Assembly: GCF_023221595.1 (NCBI RefSeq)
Contig: NZ_CP096563.1
Location: forward strand, 5,513,001-5,577,000
Length of the DNA: 64,000 nucleotides
Reading direction: 5' to 3'
Source: Rhodococcus qingshengii JCM 15477
GTDB taxonomy: Bacteria > Actinomycetota > Actinomycetes > Mycobacteriales > Mycobacteriaceae
Below, in pieces: positions 8,372 through 16,963 of the stretch; the stretch's first letter is position 1, and each line of letters starts with the position of its first letter. Position numbers and translations under genes: made by a program. The notes under the pieces were generated by a model. That model worked only from the letters and a program-made list of their open reading frames with translations. It made no database searches and was not told the DNA's origin.

Positions 8372-9000
8372 CTCGCATACTTCCCGCGGGAGAAGGCGCA
8401 TTGCTCGTGGACTTCGATTCCGAAGCTGGCGTTCTCGCGTTCACCGAAGCACTGACGCGTAACACCCCGGTCGGGGTCGAAGACTTCCTCCCCGCAGCTC
8501 GCACGGTCCTGGTCACGTGCACCCCGGCGGCAGATCTCACGTACGTCCGGAAGCGCTTGAACGATCTCGAGCAGACCGATTCTGCCGCGACCACAGACGA
8601 GCATTCCGAGACGGATGCACTCACCATCGCCGTCAGGTACGACGGGCCCGACCTCGACGACGTCGCACAGTCACTTGGTATGAGCCGATCCGAGGTGGTT
8701 GCGGCCCACACCGGGGCAATGTGGCGTTGCGCCTTCATCGGATTCGCACCCGGCTTCGCCTACCTGACTTCAGGCGACACTCGGCTCGACGTTCCGCGTC
8801 GAACGCAATCACGAACCGCTGTGCCTGCCGGTTCCGTCGCCCTGGCCGCTGGATACAGCGCGGTCTACCCGCGGGCATCGCCGGGTGGCTGGCAGATCAT
8901 CGGGAGCACCGATGCCGTGATGTGGGATCTGAACGCCACACCACCGGCCACCGTTCAGCCCGGCAGACGCGTGCGCTTCGTGAACGAGGAACAACGATGA
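8368..9000 (+). CDS. pxpB: 5-oxoprolinase subunit B family protein (KipI-like)
   Basis: 210 residues of the PxpB/KipI/allophanate hydrolase subunit 1 type. It starts TRILPAGEGALLVDF and contains FIGFAPGFAYL and PRRTQSRTAVPAGSVALA, the characteristic central motifs. With PxpC and PxpA it forms ATP-dependent 5-oxoprolinase in bacteria; B. subtilis KipI inhibits the KinA kinase. The GTG start overlaps the MarR stop and its own stop overlaps pxpC. No pxpA gene lies in the window. Confidence 0.85.
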   Translation: MTRILPAGEGALLVDFDSEAGVLAFTEALTRNTPVGVEDFLPAARTVLVTCTPAADLTYVRKRLNDLEQTDSAATTDEHSETDALTIAVRYDGPDLDDVAQSLGMSRSEVVAAHTGAMWRCAFIGFAPGFAYLTSGDTRLDVPRRTQSRTAVPAGSVALAAGYSAVYPRASPGGWQIIGSTDAVMWDLNATPPATVQPGRRVRFVNEEQR

Positions 9001-9860
9001 ACGGCCTCGAGATACTCGACACCGGGCCGCTGAGCCTGATCCAGGACCTCGGACGGATAGGTCATCTTCGCTCGGGTGTCGGGGTTTCCGGTGCGGCGGA
9101 CAGGCGATCTCTCAGGCTTGGCAATCGGCTCGTCGGCAACAACGAGGGCGCAGCCGGTGTCGAGGTCCTCCTGGGTGGGCTGAGTCTTCGGGCGCAGCAA
9201 CCGACAACGATCGCGTTCACCGGTGCGCCTGCACAGGCCTACCGCGACGGCATTCCGGTCGGGCATTCGAGCGTGATCGATCTGCGGGCTGGGCAGACCG
9301 TCCGCCTGGACTACGCACCGAGTGGACTGCGGACGTATCTGACCGTCCGAGGCGGCATTGTGGTTCCCGAGATCCTGGGATCGCGCAGCACCGACACGAT
9401 GTCCGGGATCGGTCCGGCGCCTCTCGAGCCTGGTGTTTTTCTCCCGATCGGGCCATCGCCGACCACGTTCTCAGCCGTCGACCTCGCACCGGTGCCGCCG
9501 ATGGCAAACGAGACTCTCGCCATTCGAGTGGTGTTCGGTCCTCGCGCAGATCGATTCACCAACCCCGAAACACTCCTCCAGGGCCGATGGGCGATCTCGA
9601 CCGACTCGGACCGAATCGGCGCACGCGTCGATCGCGTCGGCGCCGACGAACTACTTCGAAGAACAGACGACACCGAACTGCCCACCGAAGGCGTGGCACT
9701 CGGATCGATCCAGGTCCCACCCAGCGGCCAACCTGTCGTGTTCCTCGCCGATCACCCCATCACCGGCGGCTATCCGGTGGTGGGAGTGGTCGCGGACGCA
9801 GATATCGACCGACTCGGCCAAGCCCGCCCGGGTCAACACATCCGGTTCGTCAGGGCCTGA
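8997..9860 (+). CDS. pxpC: 5-oxoprolinase subunit C family protein (KipA-like)
   Basis: 287 residues of the biotin-dependent carboxyltransferase-like PxpC/KipA family (allophanate hydrolase subunit 2). It has the N-terminal GPLSLIQDLGRIGHLRSGV-type motif, VSGAADRRSLRLGNRLVGN, and YLTVRGGI in the middle. It partners with PxpB to activate 5-oxoproline or a related cyclic amide. The ATG overlaps the pxpB stop (ATGA). The third subunit, PxpA, must be elsewhere if the complex is a true 5-oxoprolinase. Confidence 0.85.
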   Translation: MNGLEILDTGPLSLIQDLGRIGHLRSGVGVSGAADRRSLRLGNRLVGNNEGAAGVEVLLGGLSLRAQQPTTIAFTGAPAQAYRDGIPVGHSSVIDLRAGQTVRLDYAPSGLRTYLTVRGGIVVPEILGSRSTDTMSGIGPAPLEPGVFLPIGPSPTTFSAVDLAPVPPMANETLAIRVVFGPRADRFTNPETLLQGRWAISTDSDRIGARVDRVGADELLRRTDDTELPTEGVALGSIQVPPSGQPVVFLADHPITGGYPVVGVVADADIDRLGQARPGQHIRFVRA

Positions 9861-9906
9861 GCACGCCGAGCGATAGCGTGTCGGACCCAGCCGTCACACT
9901 GATGTC

Positions 9907-11457
9907 GTGCGAGTTGTCCTGGTCCCCGGTAGTACGACGTCCACGGGAGCTGTGACGGCAACTGTCCTACGGACCGATCCCGCTGGAACGCCGCTCGCCG
10001 ATCCCGTCGAATACCCCGACCTGATCGCAGCGGTACGCACCATCGAGGAAGCCGAGCACCCGCGGTGGGTGTGGCCGAGTACGGCGACCGTGTACCCACC
10101 TCTACTGCGGGCAGGCGTACGGGTTCAGCGGTGCCACGACATCTCCCTGACCCGCGCGATACTCGGAATGCGCGCCGGCAAACCGTCACCGCCCGCCGAG
10201 GAGTTCGACGACGATCGACTCGGACTCTTCGACACTGCACCCGTTCTCGATCCCCTCGCCGTCGTCACCGAATTCGCCGAGCAGCGCGCAACCATCGGCG
10301 CGGACGCTCGACTGGACTTGTTGATCGCAGCAGAATCGGCCGGCGCTCTCAGCGCCGCCGAGATGACGCACACGGGCCTTCCGTTCTCGACGCAGAAGCA
10401 TCGCGAACTCCTCGAAGAACGGCTGGGGCCGCGGCCGACGGGATACGACCTCCCCGCTCGTATGCAGGAACTTGCCGCACAGATCAGTGAGGTCTTCGGG
10501 CGCACCGTCAATCCTTCGTCTTCGGTGGAGATCACCGAGGCGTTCGGTCGTCAGGGCATCGAACTTCCGTCGACGCGCAAGTGGTTTCTGCAGGAGATCG
10601 ATCATCCGGCTGTGCCGCTACTCCTTCGTCATCGCGAACTCGCCAAGCTGTACAGCACCAACGGGTGGCAGTGGATGGACAGTTGGGTGCGGGGAGATCG
10701 ATTCCGTCCGATCTACGTTCCTGGTGGTGTCGTGTCCGGCAGGTGGGCGAGTCGAGGCGGCGGGGCCCTCCAGATTCCGAAGACCATGCGCTCGAGCGTC
10801 GTCGCCGATCCGGGCCACGTGTTCGTCGTCGCCGACGCCGGTCAGCTCGAGCCCCGAATTCTGGCCGCCATGTCCGGCGACCGCCGCATGATGGCCGCCG
10901 CCGGCGACGACGATCTGTACGCACTTGTCGGTGCAGAAGCCTTCGGCGGGGATCGCGCAAAAGCCAAGGTCGCAATCCTCGGAGTCCTGTACGGGGCGAC
11001 GGCGGGTGAAGCCAAAGCACTGCTCGTCTTGTTGCGGAAGCGATTCCCGGTCGCCGTCGAGTACGTCGAGCAAGCTGCCAAGGCAGGTGAGCGCGGCGAG
11101 GTGGTGAAGTCACTGCTCGGCCGGGCCTGTCCCCCACCGTCTCCCGACTTCTACTCCCACGGCGACGCTCATGCCCGCGGTCGTTTCACGCGAAACTTCG
11201 TCGTTCAGGCCACTGCGTCCGAGTGGGCGTTGTGCCTGCTCGCCGACCTCAGGCGCCGCCTCGCCGAAGATCCGGACGGCGAGTTGGTCTTCTTCCAGCA
11301 CGACGAAGTGGTCGTGCATACCCGAAACCCCGAGTCAGGTGCCGCCCACGTGCTGGCCGCCGCGGCTTCGGCAACTCGATTGTTGTTCGGCGACACAGTC
11401 GTTCGTTTTCCTATGGACGTCGCAGCCCGCGAGACTTACGGCAAAGGCACTTCGTAG
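9907..11457 (+). CDS. PolA-type DNA polymerase with degenerate exonuclease region
   Basis: 516 residues from a GTG. The C-terminal half keeps family A polymerase motifs: motif A as VVADAGQLEPRIL with the metal-binding Asp, motif B as KAKVAILGVLYGAT with Lys and Tyr-Gly, and motif C as FFQHDEVVVH with the catalytic HDE. The N-terminal 180 residues correspond to the 3'-5' exonuclease region, but I see no clear DxE exonuclease motif. It is shorter than replicative Pol I (about 900) and lacks the 5' nuclease domain. This actinobacterial type is usually annotated as bifunctional exonuclease/polymerase; a repair role is likely but not shown. Confidence 0.85.
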   Translation: MRVVLVPGSTTSTGAVTATVLRTDPAGTPLADPVEYPDLIAAVRTIEEAEHPRWVWPSTATVYPPLLRAGVRVQRCHDISLTRAILGMRAGKPSPPAEEFDDDRLGLFDTAPVLDPLAVVTEFAEQRATIGADARLDLLIAAESAGALSAAEMTHTGLPFSTQKHRELLEERLGPRPTGYDLPARMQELAAQISEVFGRTVNPSSSVEITEAFGRQGIELPSTRKWFLQEIDHPAVPLLLRHRELAKLYSTNGWQWMDSWVRGDRFRPIYVPGGVVSGRWASRGGGALQIPKTMRSSVVADPGHVFVVADAGQLEPRILAAMSGDRRMMAAAGDDDLYALVGAEAFGGDRAKAKVAILGVLYGATAGEAKALLVLLRKRFPVAVEYVEQAAKAGERGEVVKSLLGRACPPPSPDFYSHGDAHARGRFTRNFVVQATASEWALCLLADLRRRLAEDPDGELVFFQHDEVVVHTRNPESGAAHVLAAAASATRLLFGDTVVRFPMDVAARETYGKGTS

Positions 11458-11559
11458 CGTCGTCAATTCCACTCCAAGTGGTTCCACCACGCCCGTATTG
11501 CGTGTTCTACTGGAAAACGTTGCTTTGTTGGTGCTGGTCGACTGTGTTCGAGGAGAACC

Positions 11560-13785
11560 ATGACCAAGCTGGATACAACTGATGCAGAACGGAACGAGCG
11601 CGGAACGGTCAAACGCCTTCGCGTGCCGATCTTCACCGTGATCGCGCTTGCAATCTTTGCCTTCGTCGCAGGCGGATTCGGCGGTTCTTTCCAGGGCAAA
11701 CTCGCCGAGGTTCAGAAGAACGACAACGCCTCGTACCTGCCGAGTTCCGCAGAATCGACGATCGTCAGCAATCAATCCGCGAACTTCCTCGCAGTCGAGA
11801 CGATCCCTGGTTTTGTTCTGTTCCATCGAGATTCGGCCCTCACCGAGGCGGACAAATCTGCAATCAACTCGGCGTACGGCGCCATTGCCGGCATCTCCGG
11901 GGTAGACGCCGACGGAATGCAACCCACTCAGTACTCCGCCGACGGCACAACTGCGTCGATCTTCGTGCCACTCGTCGCCAAGGACGGAGACACATCCGTG
12001 GCAGGCGATGTCCTAGCGACCACCGAGCAGAACGTCATCGACGCAGCAAAACAAGCAGCTGGTGATGTCGAGGTACTCCCAGCCGGGCCAGGTGGGCTAC
12101 TCGTTGCGTTCATCGACGCCTTTGCCGGTCTGGACGGAGCGCTCCTTGGCGCGGCACTCCTGGTCGTGATCCTCATCCTGCTTGTCGTGTACCGATCGCC
12201 GGTGTTGTGGTTCTTCCCGCTGTTCTCCGCGCTCCTCGCCATCGGCTTGTCGTCGATGGTGATCTATTTCCTCGCGAAAGCCGAATTACTCACTCTGACC
12301 GGACAATCTCAAGGCATCCTTTTCGTGTTGGTGATCGGTGCCGGTACCGACTACGCCCTACTCTTGATCTCTCGCTATCGCGAAGAACTGCACACGTATC
12401 CCAACCGCTTCGACGCGATGATCAAGGCCTGGCGCGAGTCTGCGCCGGCCATCACCGCTTCGGCTGTCACCGTGATTCTCGGTCTGCTTTGCCTGACGTT
12501 CTCTCAACTCAACTCCAACAAGAGCCTCGGACCCGTCGCCGCCATCGGGATCGCCTGCACCTATCTGGTGATGATGACGTTCATGCCGGTCGCTCTGGCC
12601 GCCACCGGACGGTGGGTCTTCTGGCCGCGCAAGCCCAAGGTCGATCACGCCGCAGACCTTACGACGCACGGGATGTGGGGCAAGATCGCCGAGGCCGTCG
12701 GTAGCAAGGACCGCCCACTGTGGATCGGCGCCACAGTGTTGTTGATCATCCTGTTCGCGGCCGGGATCGGCAGTCTCAAAACCGATGGCCTGACATCCAC
12801 CGAAAGCTTCACCAATCGTCCCGACGCCGTTGTCGGACAAGAACTCTACGACTCGAAGTTCGATCCCGGAGCCGGCGCACCGGCCGTGATCACCGCAAAC
12901 GCCGACCAGGCCGACGCCGTCATCAAAGCAGCCAGCGGCGTCGAAGGTATCTCGCAGGATCCCGGCGCCGTCTGCACCCAGGTGGACGTCGCGAAGGTCA
13001 GCGATTTGATCAAGACCAACCCCGCTGCCGTCGCACAAGCCGCCGCTGCGGGTTGCGCCCCTGCGGCTTTCACCGTTGCACCGATCGACGGCCGAACCAT
13101 GATCAATGCAACCCTCGCCGACTCCTACGATTCGCCGCAGGCACTCGAAACTGTCAAGCGACTGCGGACTGCCGTCCACGACGTGCCCGGCGCCGACGCG
13201 CTCGTCGGCGGCAGCACGGCCACCACCCTTGATGTCCAGGCGGCCTCGGTCCGCGACAGAAACCTGATCATCCCGATCGTGCTGGTGGTGATCTTCCTGG
13301 TTCTGGCCGCTTTGCTCCGTGCTCTGCTGATCCCGGTGATTCTCATTGTCACCGTGGTGCTTTCCTTCGCCGCGACCCTCGGTGTGAGCGGATTCTTCTT
13401 CACACACGTATTCGGGTTCGCCGGGGCGGATCAATCGTTCCCGCTGTTCGCCTTCGTCTTCCTCGTCGCGCTGGGTATCGACTACAACATCTTCCTGATG
13501 ACCAGAGTCCGGGAGGAGACCGGAGAATTCGGCACCCGTGCAGGTGTACTGCGCGGTCTTGCGGTGACGGGCGGCGTGATCACGTCAGCCGGAATCGTCT
13601 TGGCCGCAACGTTTGCCGTACTGGGAATCCTGCCACTGGTCTTCCTCGCCGAGATCGGATTTGCCGTGGCCTTCGGCGTGCTGCTCGATACGATCATCGT
13701 GCGCAGCGTCCTGGTGCCGGCACTCTCTCACGACATCGGGAAACGTATTTGGTGGCCGTCCGAACTGGCCCGCGCGAAAGACTGA
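11560..13785 (+). CDS. MmpL family (RND) transporter
   Basis: 741 residues with two MMPL repeats, each having one N-terminal TM, a large periplasmic loop and five TM helices. The signature helix-4 segments are GTDYALLLISRYREEL and GIDYNIFLMTRVREE; their Asp-Tyr pairs belong to the proton relay. Such permeases use the proton gradient to export lipids or hydrophobic compounds. It lacks the long C-terminal cytosolic domain of mycolate exporters such as MmpL3, so it is more like small-molecule MmpL proteins. No adjacent regulator or MmpS. It converges with the alkA-type gene with only 4 bases between. Confidence 0.88.
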   Translation: MTKLDTTDAERNERGTVKRLRVPIFTVIALAIFAFVAGGFGGSFQGKLAEVQKNDNASYLPSSAESTIVSNQSANFLAVETIPGFVLFHRDSALTEADKSAINSAYGAIAGISGVDADGMQPTQYSADGTTASIFVPLVAKDGDTSVAGDVLATTEQNVIDAAKQAAGDVEVLPAGPGGLLVAFIDAFAGLDGALLGAALLVVILILLVVYRSPVLWFFPLFSALLAIGLSSMVIYFLAKAELLTLTGQSQGILFVLVIGAGTDYALLLISRYREELHTYPNRFDAMIKAWRESAPAITASAVTVILGLLCLTFSQLNSNKSLGPVAAIGIACTYLVMMTFMPVALAATGRWVFWPRKPKVDHAADLTTHGMWGKIAEAVGSKDRPLWIGATVLLIILFAAGIGSLKTDGLTSTESFTNRPDAVVGQELYDSKFDPGAGAPAVITANADQADAVIKAASGVEGISQDPGAVCTQVDVAKVSDLIKTNPAAVAQAAAAGCAPAAFTVAPIDGRTMINATLADSYDSPQALETVKRLRTAVHDVPGADALVGGSTATTLDVQAASVRDRNLIIPIVLVVIFLVLAALLRALLIPVILIVTVVLSFAATLGVSGFFFTHVFGFAGADQSFPLFAFVFLVALGIDYNIFLMTRVREETGEFGTRAGVLRGLAVTGGVITSAGIVLAATFAVLGILPLVFLAEIGFAVAFGVLLDTIIVRSVLVPALSHDIGKRIWWPSELARAKD

Positions 13786-13789
13786 CCGA

Positions 13790-14635
13790 CTACAGAAACG
13801 CTTCCTTGGTCCACAGATGAAAGAGCGCGTAGGCTCGCCAGGGTCGCCAGCGCTCGGACAACGCTGTGGCTTCTTTGGCCGTCGAGACCCCCAGCGCACG
13901 TTTCAACACCAGATCATCGGGTACGAATGCGTCGCGATCACCGAGAATCCGGACGGTGAGATAGTCAGCGGTCCACGGTCCGATTCCCTTTAGCGCCAAC
14001 AGCTCTCGACGAAATTGGACAGGATCCGCATTCCAGGAGAGATCGAGGCCGTTCGCTGCCGCAGTTGCCAGCGTGTGCACTGTTCTTGCGCGCGCTGTGG
14101 TCAATCCGACGGCTTTCTGTATGCCCTCGGTTGATTGCGCTGCAACCATGTCCGGATCAGGGAAGGCAAGAAAATCCCCTTGCACTGGCGCTCCGAATGC
14201 GCTGACAAAACGACCACCGAACGTCCTCGCCGCGCCGAGCGAAACCTGTTGTCCCAGAACGGTGAGCACTGCGGTCTCGAACCCGTCCACCGAACCGAGC
14301 ACACGCAATCCTGGACGGGCGGCAACAAGTGGGGCCAACAACTCATCACTACCGAACGCCGCTTCGGCAGCAGTGTGATCGGCGTCGAGGTCGAGCCAAC
14401 GGCGCACGATCACCTCCAGAACTGCGGAATCCGTTACCGGCACATCGGAATCCACGACGACACCGTCGTCGGTCCACGACACCGACACGACAACGGGTCC
14501 GGAAGGCAACGGTACGACTCTGGTGTGAACACCGTCGTCGTGACGCTCGAGGCCTGCGACGCAGTGAGCCCGCAGGGCACCGGTGAGCGGTTCGACTGCA
14601 TAGGGCGCCTGAAAGCGCAGCGTCACTGCGCTCAC
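13790..14635 (-). CDS. DNA-3-methyladenine glycosylase II (AlkA-like)
   Basis: 281-residue HhH-GPD glycosylase. The helix-hairpin-helix reads ALKGIGPWTADYLTVRIL and is followed by DAFVPDDLVLKRAL, with the catalytic Asp at about residue 241. It removes alkylated purines (for example 3-methyladenine) to start base excision repair. The GTG at 14635 overlaps the stop of the methyltransferase gene (GTGA). Lacks the Ada N-terminal metal-binding domain, so it is a stand-alone glycosylase. Last gene of the ogt / sigma / methyltransferase / glycosylase operon. Confidence 0.88.
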   Translation of the reverse strand: MSAVTLRFQAPYAVEPLTGALRAHCVAGLERHDDGVHTRVVPLPSGPVVVSVSWTDDGVVVDSDVPVTDSAVLEVIVRRWLDLDADHTAAEAAFGSDELLAPLVAARPGLRVLGSVDGFETAVLTVLGQQVSLGAARTFGGRFVSAFGAPVQGDFLAFPDPDMVAAQSTEGIQKAVGLTTARARTVHTLATAAANGLDLSWNADPVQFRRELLALKGIGPWTADYLTVRILGDRDAFVPDDLVLKRALGVSTAKEATALSERWRPWRAYALFHLWTKEAFL

Positions 14636-15231
14636 CGGCCGGCTTCCAGATCCAGCAGAATCGCTTTCAGTTCGGGGCCACCCGCGTACTGCCCGAGGCT
14701 GCCGTCGCTGCGCACCACCCGGTGACACGGGACCACCAACGGCAGCGGGTTCTTTGCACATGCGGTCCCTACGGCACGCACCGCACGTGGGCTTCCCGAC
14801 GCTGCCGCGACCACCGAATAGCTTGCAGTGTGGCCGTATTCGATCTCGGGAAGATGACGCAACACTTCGCGTCGAAACCCTTTCGCGAGTTGGAAATCCA
14901 AGCGCAGATCGAATTCTCGACGCGCACCGGCAAAGTACTCGTCCAACTCGCGAGCGACAGTGTCCAGCCTGCGCGGGTAATGAAGCACACGAGGGCTGAC
15001 GGTGTCCGCCAATCGTTCCAGAACGAGGTCGTGCCCTTCGACGGCAAAGGCAACCCGCACCAGGCCGACATCAGTTGCCGCCAGCAGCAGCTTTCCGACC
15101 GGCGAATCGACGGTTCGATATGCCACGTCGATCAATTCGGCTTCGGACGCCTGCGCAGCCAGGCGCGCCCGTAGGCGGATCATGGCGTCGGCGTCAACGG
15201 CTGGAAGTGCCTCGAACACATCGTTACTCAT
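14632..15231 (-). CDS. Methylated-DNA-protein-cysteine methyltransferase with N-terminal extension
   Basis: 199 residues. The C-terminal domain has the suicide acceptor motif PCHRVV with Cys169 and the helix-turn-helix-like region IEYGHTASYSVVAAASGSPRAVRAVG (up to PLVVPCHRV). It removes O6-alkyl groups from guanine, once per molecule. A roughly 40-residue extension (residues 1-40, rich in Ala/Asp) precedes the domain and is absent from the other methyltransferase in the operon. The ATG overlaps the sigma factor stop, so the two proteins are probably made together, and the extension might contact the sigma factor (inference). Confidence 0.88.
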   Translation of the reverse strand: MSNDVFEALPAVDADAMIRLRARLAAQASEAELIDVAYRTVDSPVGKLLLAATDVGLVRVAFAVEGHDLVLERLADTVSPRVLHYPRRLDTVARELDEYFAGARREFDLRLDFQLAKGFRREVLRHLPEIEYGHTASYSVVAAASGSPRAVRAVGTACAKNPLPLVVPCHRVVRSDGSLGQYAGGPELKAILLDLEAGR

Positions 15232-15782
15232 GAGTGACTCCCTTCCGCAGCGGTAGCGGACAAGTAGGTTCTTCGTAGGGTGGCGATACCGTCCGCACCC
15301 GCGCGTCTGGCGGCTGCCGGCGTGTTGCCGAGGATGTCCGCGATCTCTGCGTACGGCAGCCCACCCAGAAAGTGATAGGCGACCGCCGCACGTTGTTTGA
15401 GTGGTAGTTGTTCGAGTGCGTCCCAGAGTTCGTGATCCCACGTGCCCGGCACGCCGATTCGCGTCGGCAACTCCGGAACGTCGTCTGTCGGCACCGCCAC
15501 GCGGGCACGCACTCGGGTGATGTCGATCGCCTTGCGGTGCGCGATGGTGACCAGCCAGGCTTCGATGTTCGCGTCCGGGTTCAGATCCGGGTATGCCCGC
15601 ATCGCCGCGATGAACGTCTCGGACCACGCGTCCTCGGCGTCGACGGGCCCGACCACCGCGCGGCAGACACGGAGGACCACTGCACCGTATTCGGTCACGA
15701 CGTCTTCGAACGGTTTGAGTGTCACGACCGGTAGACGTTCCCGATCACCGAATTGTGAGCCGAGCGCATCAGAAGAGGACAT
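15228..15782 (-). CDS. ECF-type RNA polymerase sigma factor in alkylation-repair operon
   Basis: 184 residues. Region 2 (VVTEYGAVVLRVCRAVVGPVDAEDAWSETFIAAMR, then PDANIEAWLVTIAHRKAID) and region 4 (ALEQLPLKQRAAVAYHFLGGLPYAEIADILG) match extracytoplasmic-function sigma factors. No anti-sigma gene is adjacent. The gene lies between two DNA-methyl-acceptor proteins, overlapping the upstream ogt by 14 bases and the downstream methyltransferase by 4, so it is co-translated with repair genes. It may activate an alkylation response, replacing Ada (inference). Confidence 0.8.
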   Translation of the reverse strand: MSSSDALGSQFGDRERLPVVTLKPFEDVVTEYGAVVLRVCRAVVGPVDAEDAWSETFIAAMRAYPDLNPDANIEAWLVTIAHRKAIDITRVRARVAVPTDDVPELPTRIGVPGTWDHELWDALEQLPLKQRAAVAYHFLGGLPYAEIADILGNTPAAARRAGADGIATLRRTYLSATAAEGSHS

Positions 15783-16269
15783 CCGATTCGCCGCCGTGCT
15801 CGCGGTCGAGCAGGAACCGCTTACGTTCGAGGCCGCCGGCGAAACCGGTCAGACTTCCGTCGCTACCGACCACGCGATGACAGGGAACGATGATGCTGAT
15901 CGGATTCTTGCCGTTTGCCGCGGCGGCAGCACGGATCGCAAGCGGGTTACCCAAAGTTTGCGCGAGCTCCATGTAGGTCCAGGTTTCGCCGTACGGGATC
16001 GTTCGCAAGGTGTCCCACACCCGCTTCTGGAACTCGGTACCCACGGGCGCCAGCGGCACGGAGAACTCCGTGCGATCACCCTCGAAGTACTCGGTGAGCT
16101 GCGATTCGACTTCACCGAAGACCGCCGAGGAACGATCACCGAACGTGGACTCGTCCGGCTTGTGGCGATGCTCCGCCATGTACAGACCGCAGAGGTCGTC
16201 ACCTGCTGCTACCAGCGTCAACGCTCCGATCGGCGAGTCGATCACAGTGTGCGTACGGATAGCCGTCAT
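15769..16269 (-). CDS. ogt: Methylated-DNA-protein-cysteine methyltransferase
   Basis: 166 residues of the Ogt/MGMT type. The acceptor motif IIVPCHRVVGSDGSLTGFAGG has Cys130, and the helix-turn-helix (IPYGETWTYMELAQTLGNPLAIRAAAAANGKNPISI) precedes it. It transfers O6-alkyl groups from guanine in DNA to itself. First gene of the operon; its stop lies inside the sigma factor gene. The 144-base gap to the divergent gene at 16414 should carry the promoter. Confidence 0.9.
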   Translation of the reverse strand: MTAIRTHTVIDSPIGALTLVAAGDDLCGLYMAEHRHKPDESTFGDRSSAVFGEVESQLTEYFEGDRTEFSVPLAPVGTEFQKRVWDTLRTIPYGETWTYMELAQTLGNPLAIRAAAAANGKNPISIIVPCHRVVGSDGSLTGFAGGLERKRFLLDREHGGESDVLF

Positions 16270-16413
16270 GTCTCGATCCTTCCAGGTTGCGCGGTGCGGC
16301 AGGCAGCGGGTGAATTGATTGTCCGCGCCGGCACCGACACCTCGAAGACGCCGCGGGCCTCGTGAATGTGAGATTTACCTGTACTTTGACGTCACATCAG
16401 GCAGTATCGAGGG

Positions 16414-16959
16414 ATGGCTCTAGTTTTGCCCGGCAGCTCCACCGTCGTCCGCTCCGTCGGCGACGTGGTGCACTGGTCCCTGTCCACGGTCGCTTTTGCG
16501 GTCACCCTGCCCACTCGACTCGAGGCGCTCCTCTTCTCGGTCGAGAGGTTGGTGGCGCGCATCAACCAGATCGCCGACAACGCCGACCGCGTCGTCATCG
16601 GAGCCGCCGCCGTGACCGTTCGCGCTGAGACACTGGTCGAGGCCGTCGAGCAGACGTCGGACATCGCGGGACAACTCCTCGAGATCTACGAGCCCATCGC
16701 CCTACAGCTCGCGCCGCTGGCCGCCAGGTTCGCCGACGACCTTTCCGAGGCAGAGGTCAGCGCCGCGATCAAGCTGATCGACCAACTACCGGAGCTCACC
16801 GACCGGGTGGCCGCGGTGTTGCCCATCCTCGGAACCTTGGACTCCGTCTCGCCCGAGATCCACGAACTCCTCGGAGTGGTCAAGGACCTGCGGCAGGCGA
16901 TCGTCGGGGTGCCTGGCTTTCACTTCTTTCGCAAGCGGGGCGAAGCCAAGCTGGATTGA
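16414..16959 (+). CDS. Helical protein, unknown function
   Basis: 181 residues from ATG, starting MALVLPGSSTVVRS. The sequence is almost entirely amphipathic helix: a hydrophobic stretch at about residues 14-45 (VVHWSLSTVAFAVTLPTRLEALL) followed by heptad-like Val/Leu/Ala-rich segments with many acidic residues (IADNADRVVIGAAAVTVRAETLVEAVEQTSDIAG). It resembles small actinobacterial proteins of unknown function and could bind membranes or oligomerise as a coiled coil. No catalytic motifs. It is divergent from ogt and convergent with the SDR at 16964 (4-base gap). Confidence 0.6.
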   Translation: MALVLPGSSTVVRSVGDVVHWSLSTVAFAVTLPTRLEALLFSVERLVARINQIADNADRVVIGAAAVTVRAETLVEAVEQTSDIAGQLLEIYEPIALQLAPLAARFADDLSEAEVSAAIKLIDQLPELTDRVAAVLPILGTLDSVSPEIHELLGVVKDLRQAIVGVPGFHFFRKRGEAKLD

Positions 16960-16963
16960 AATT

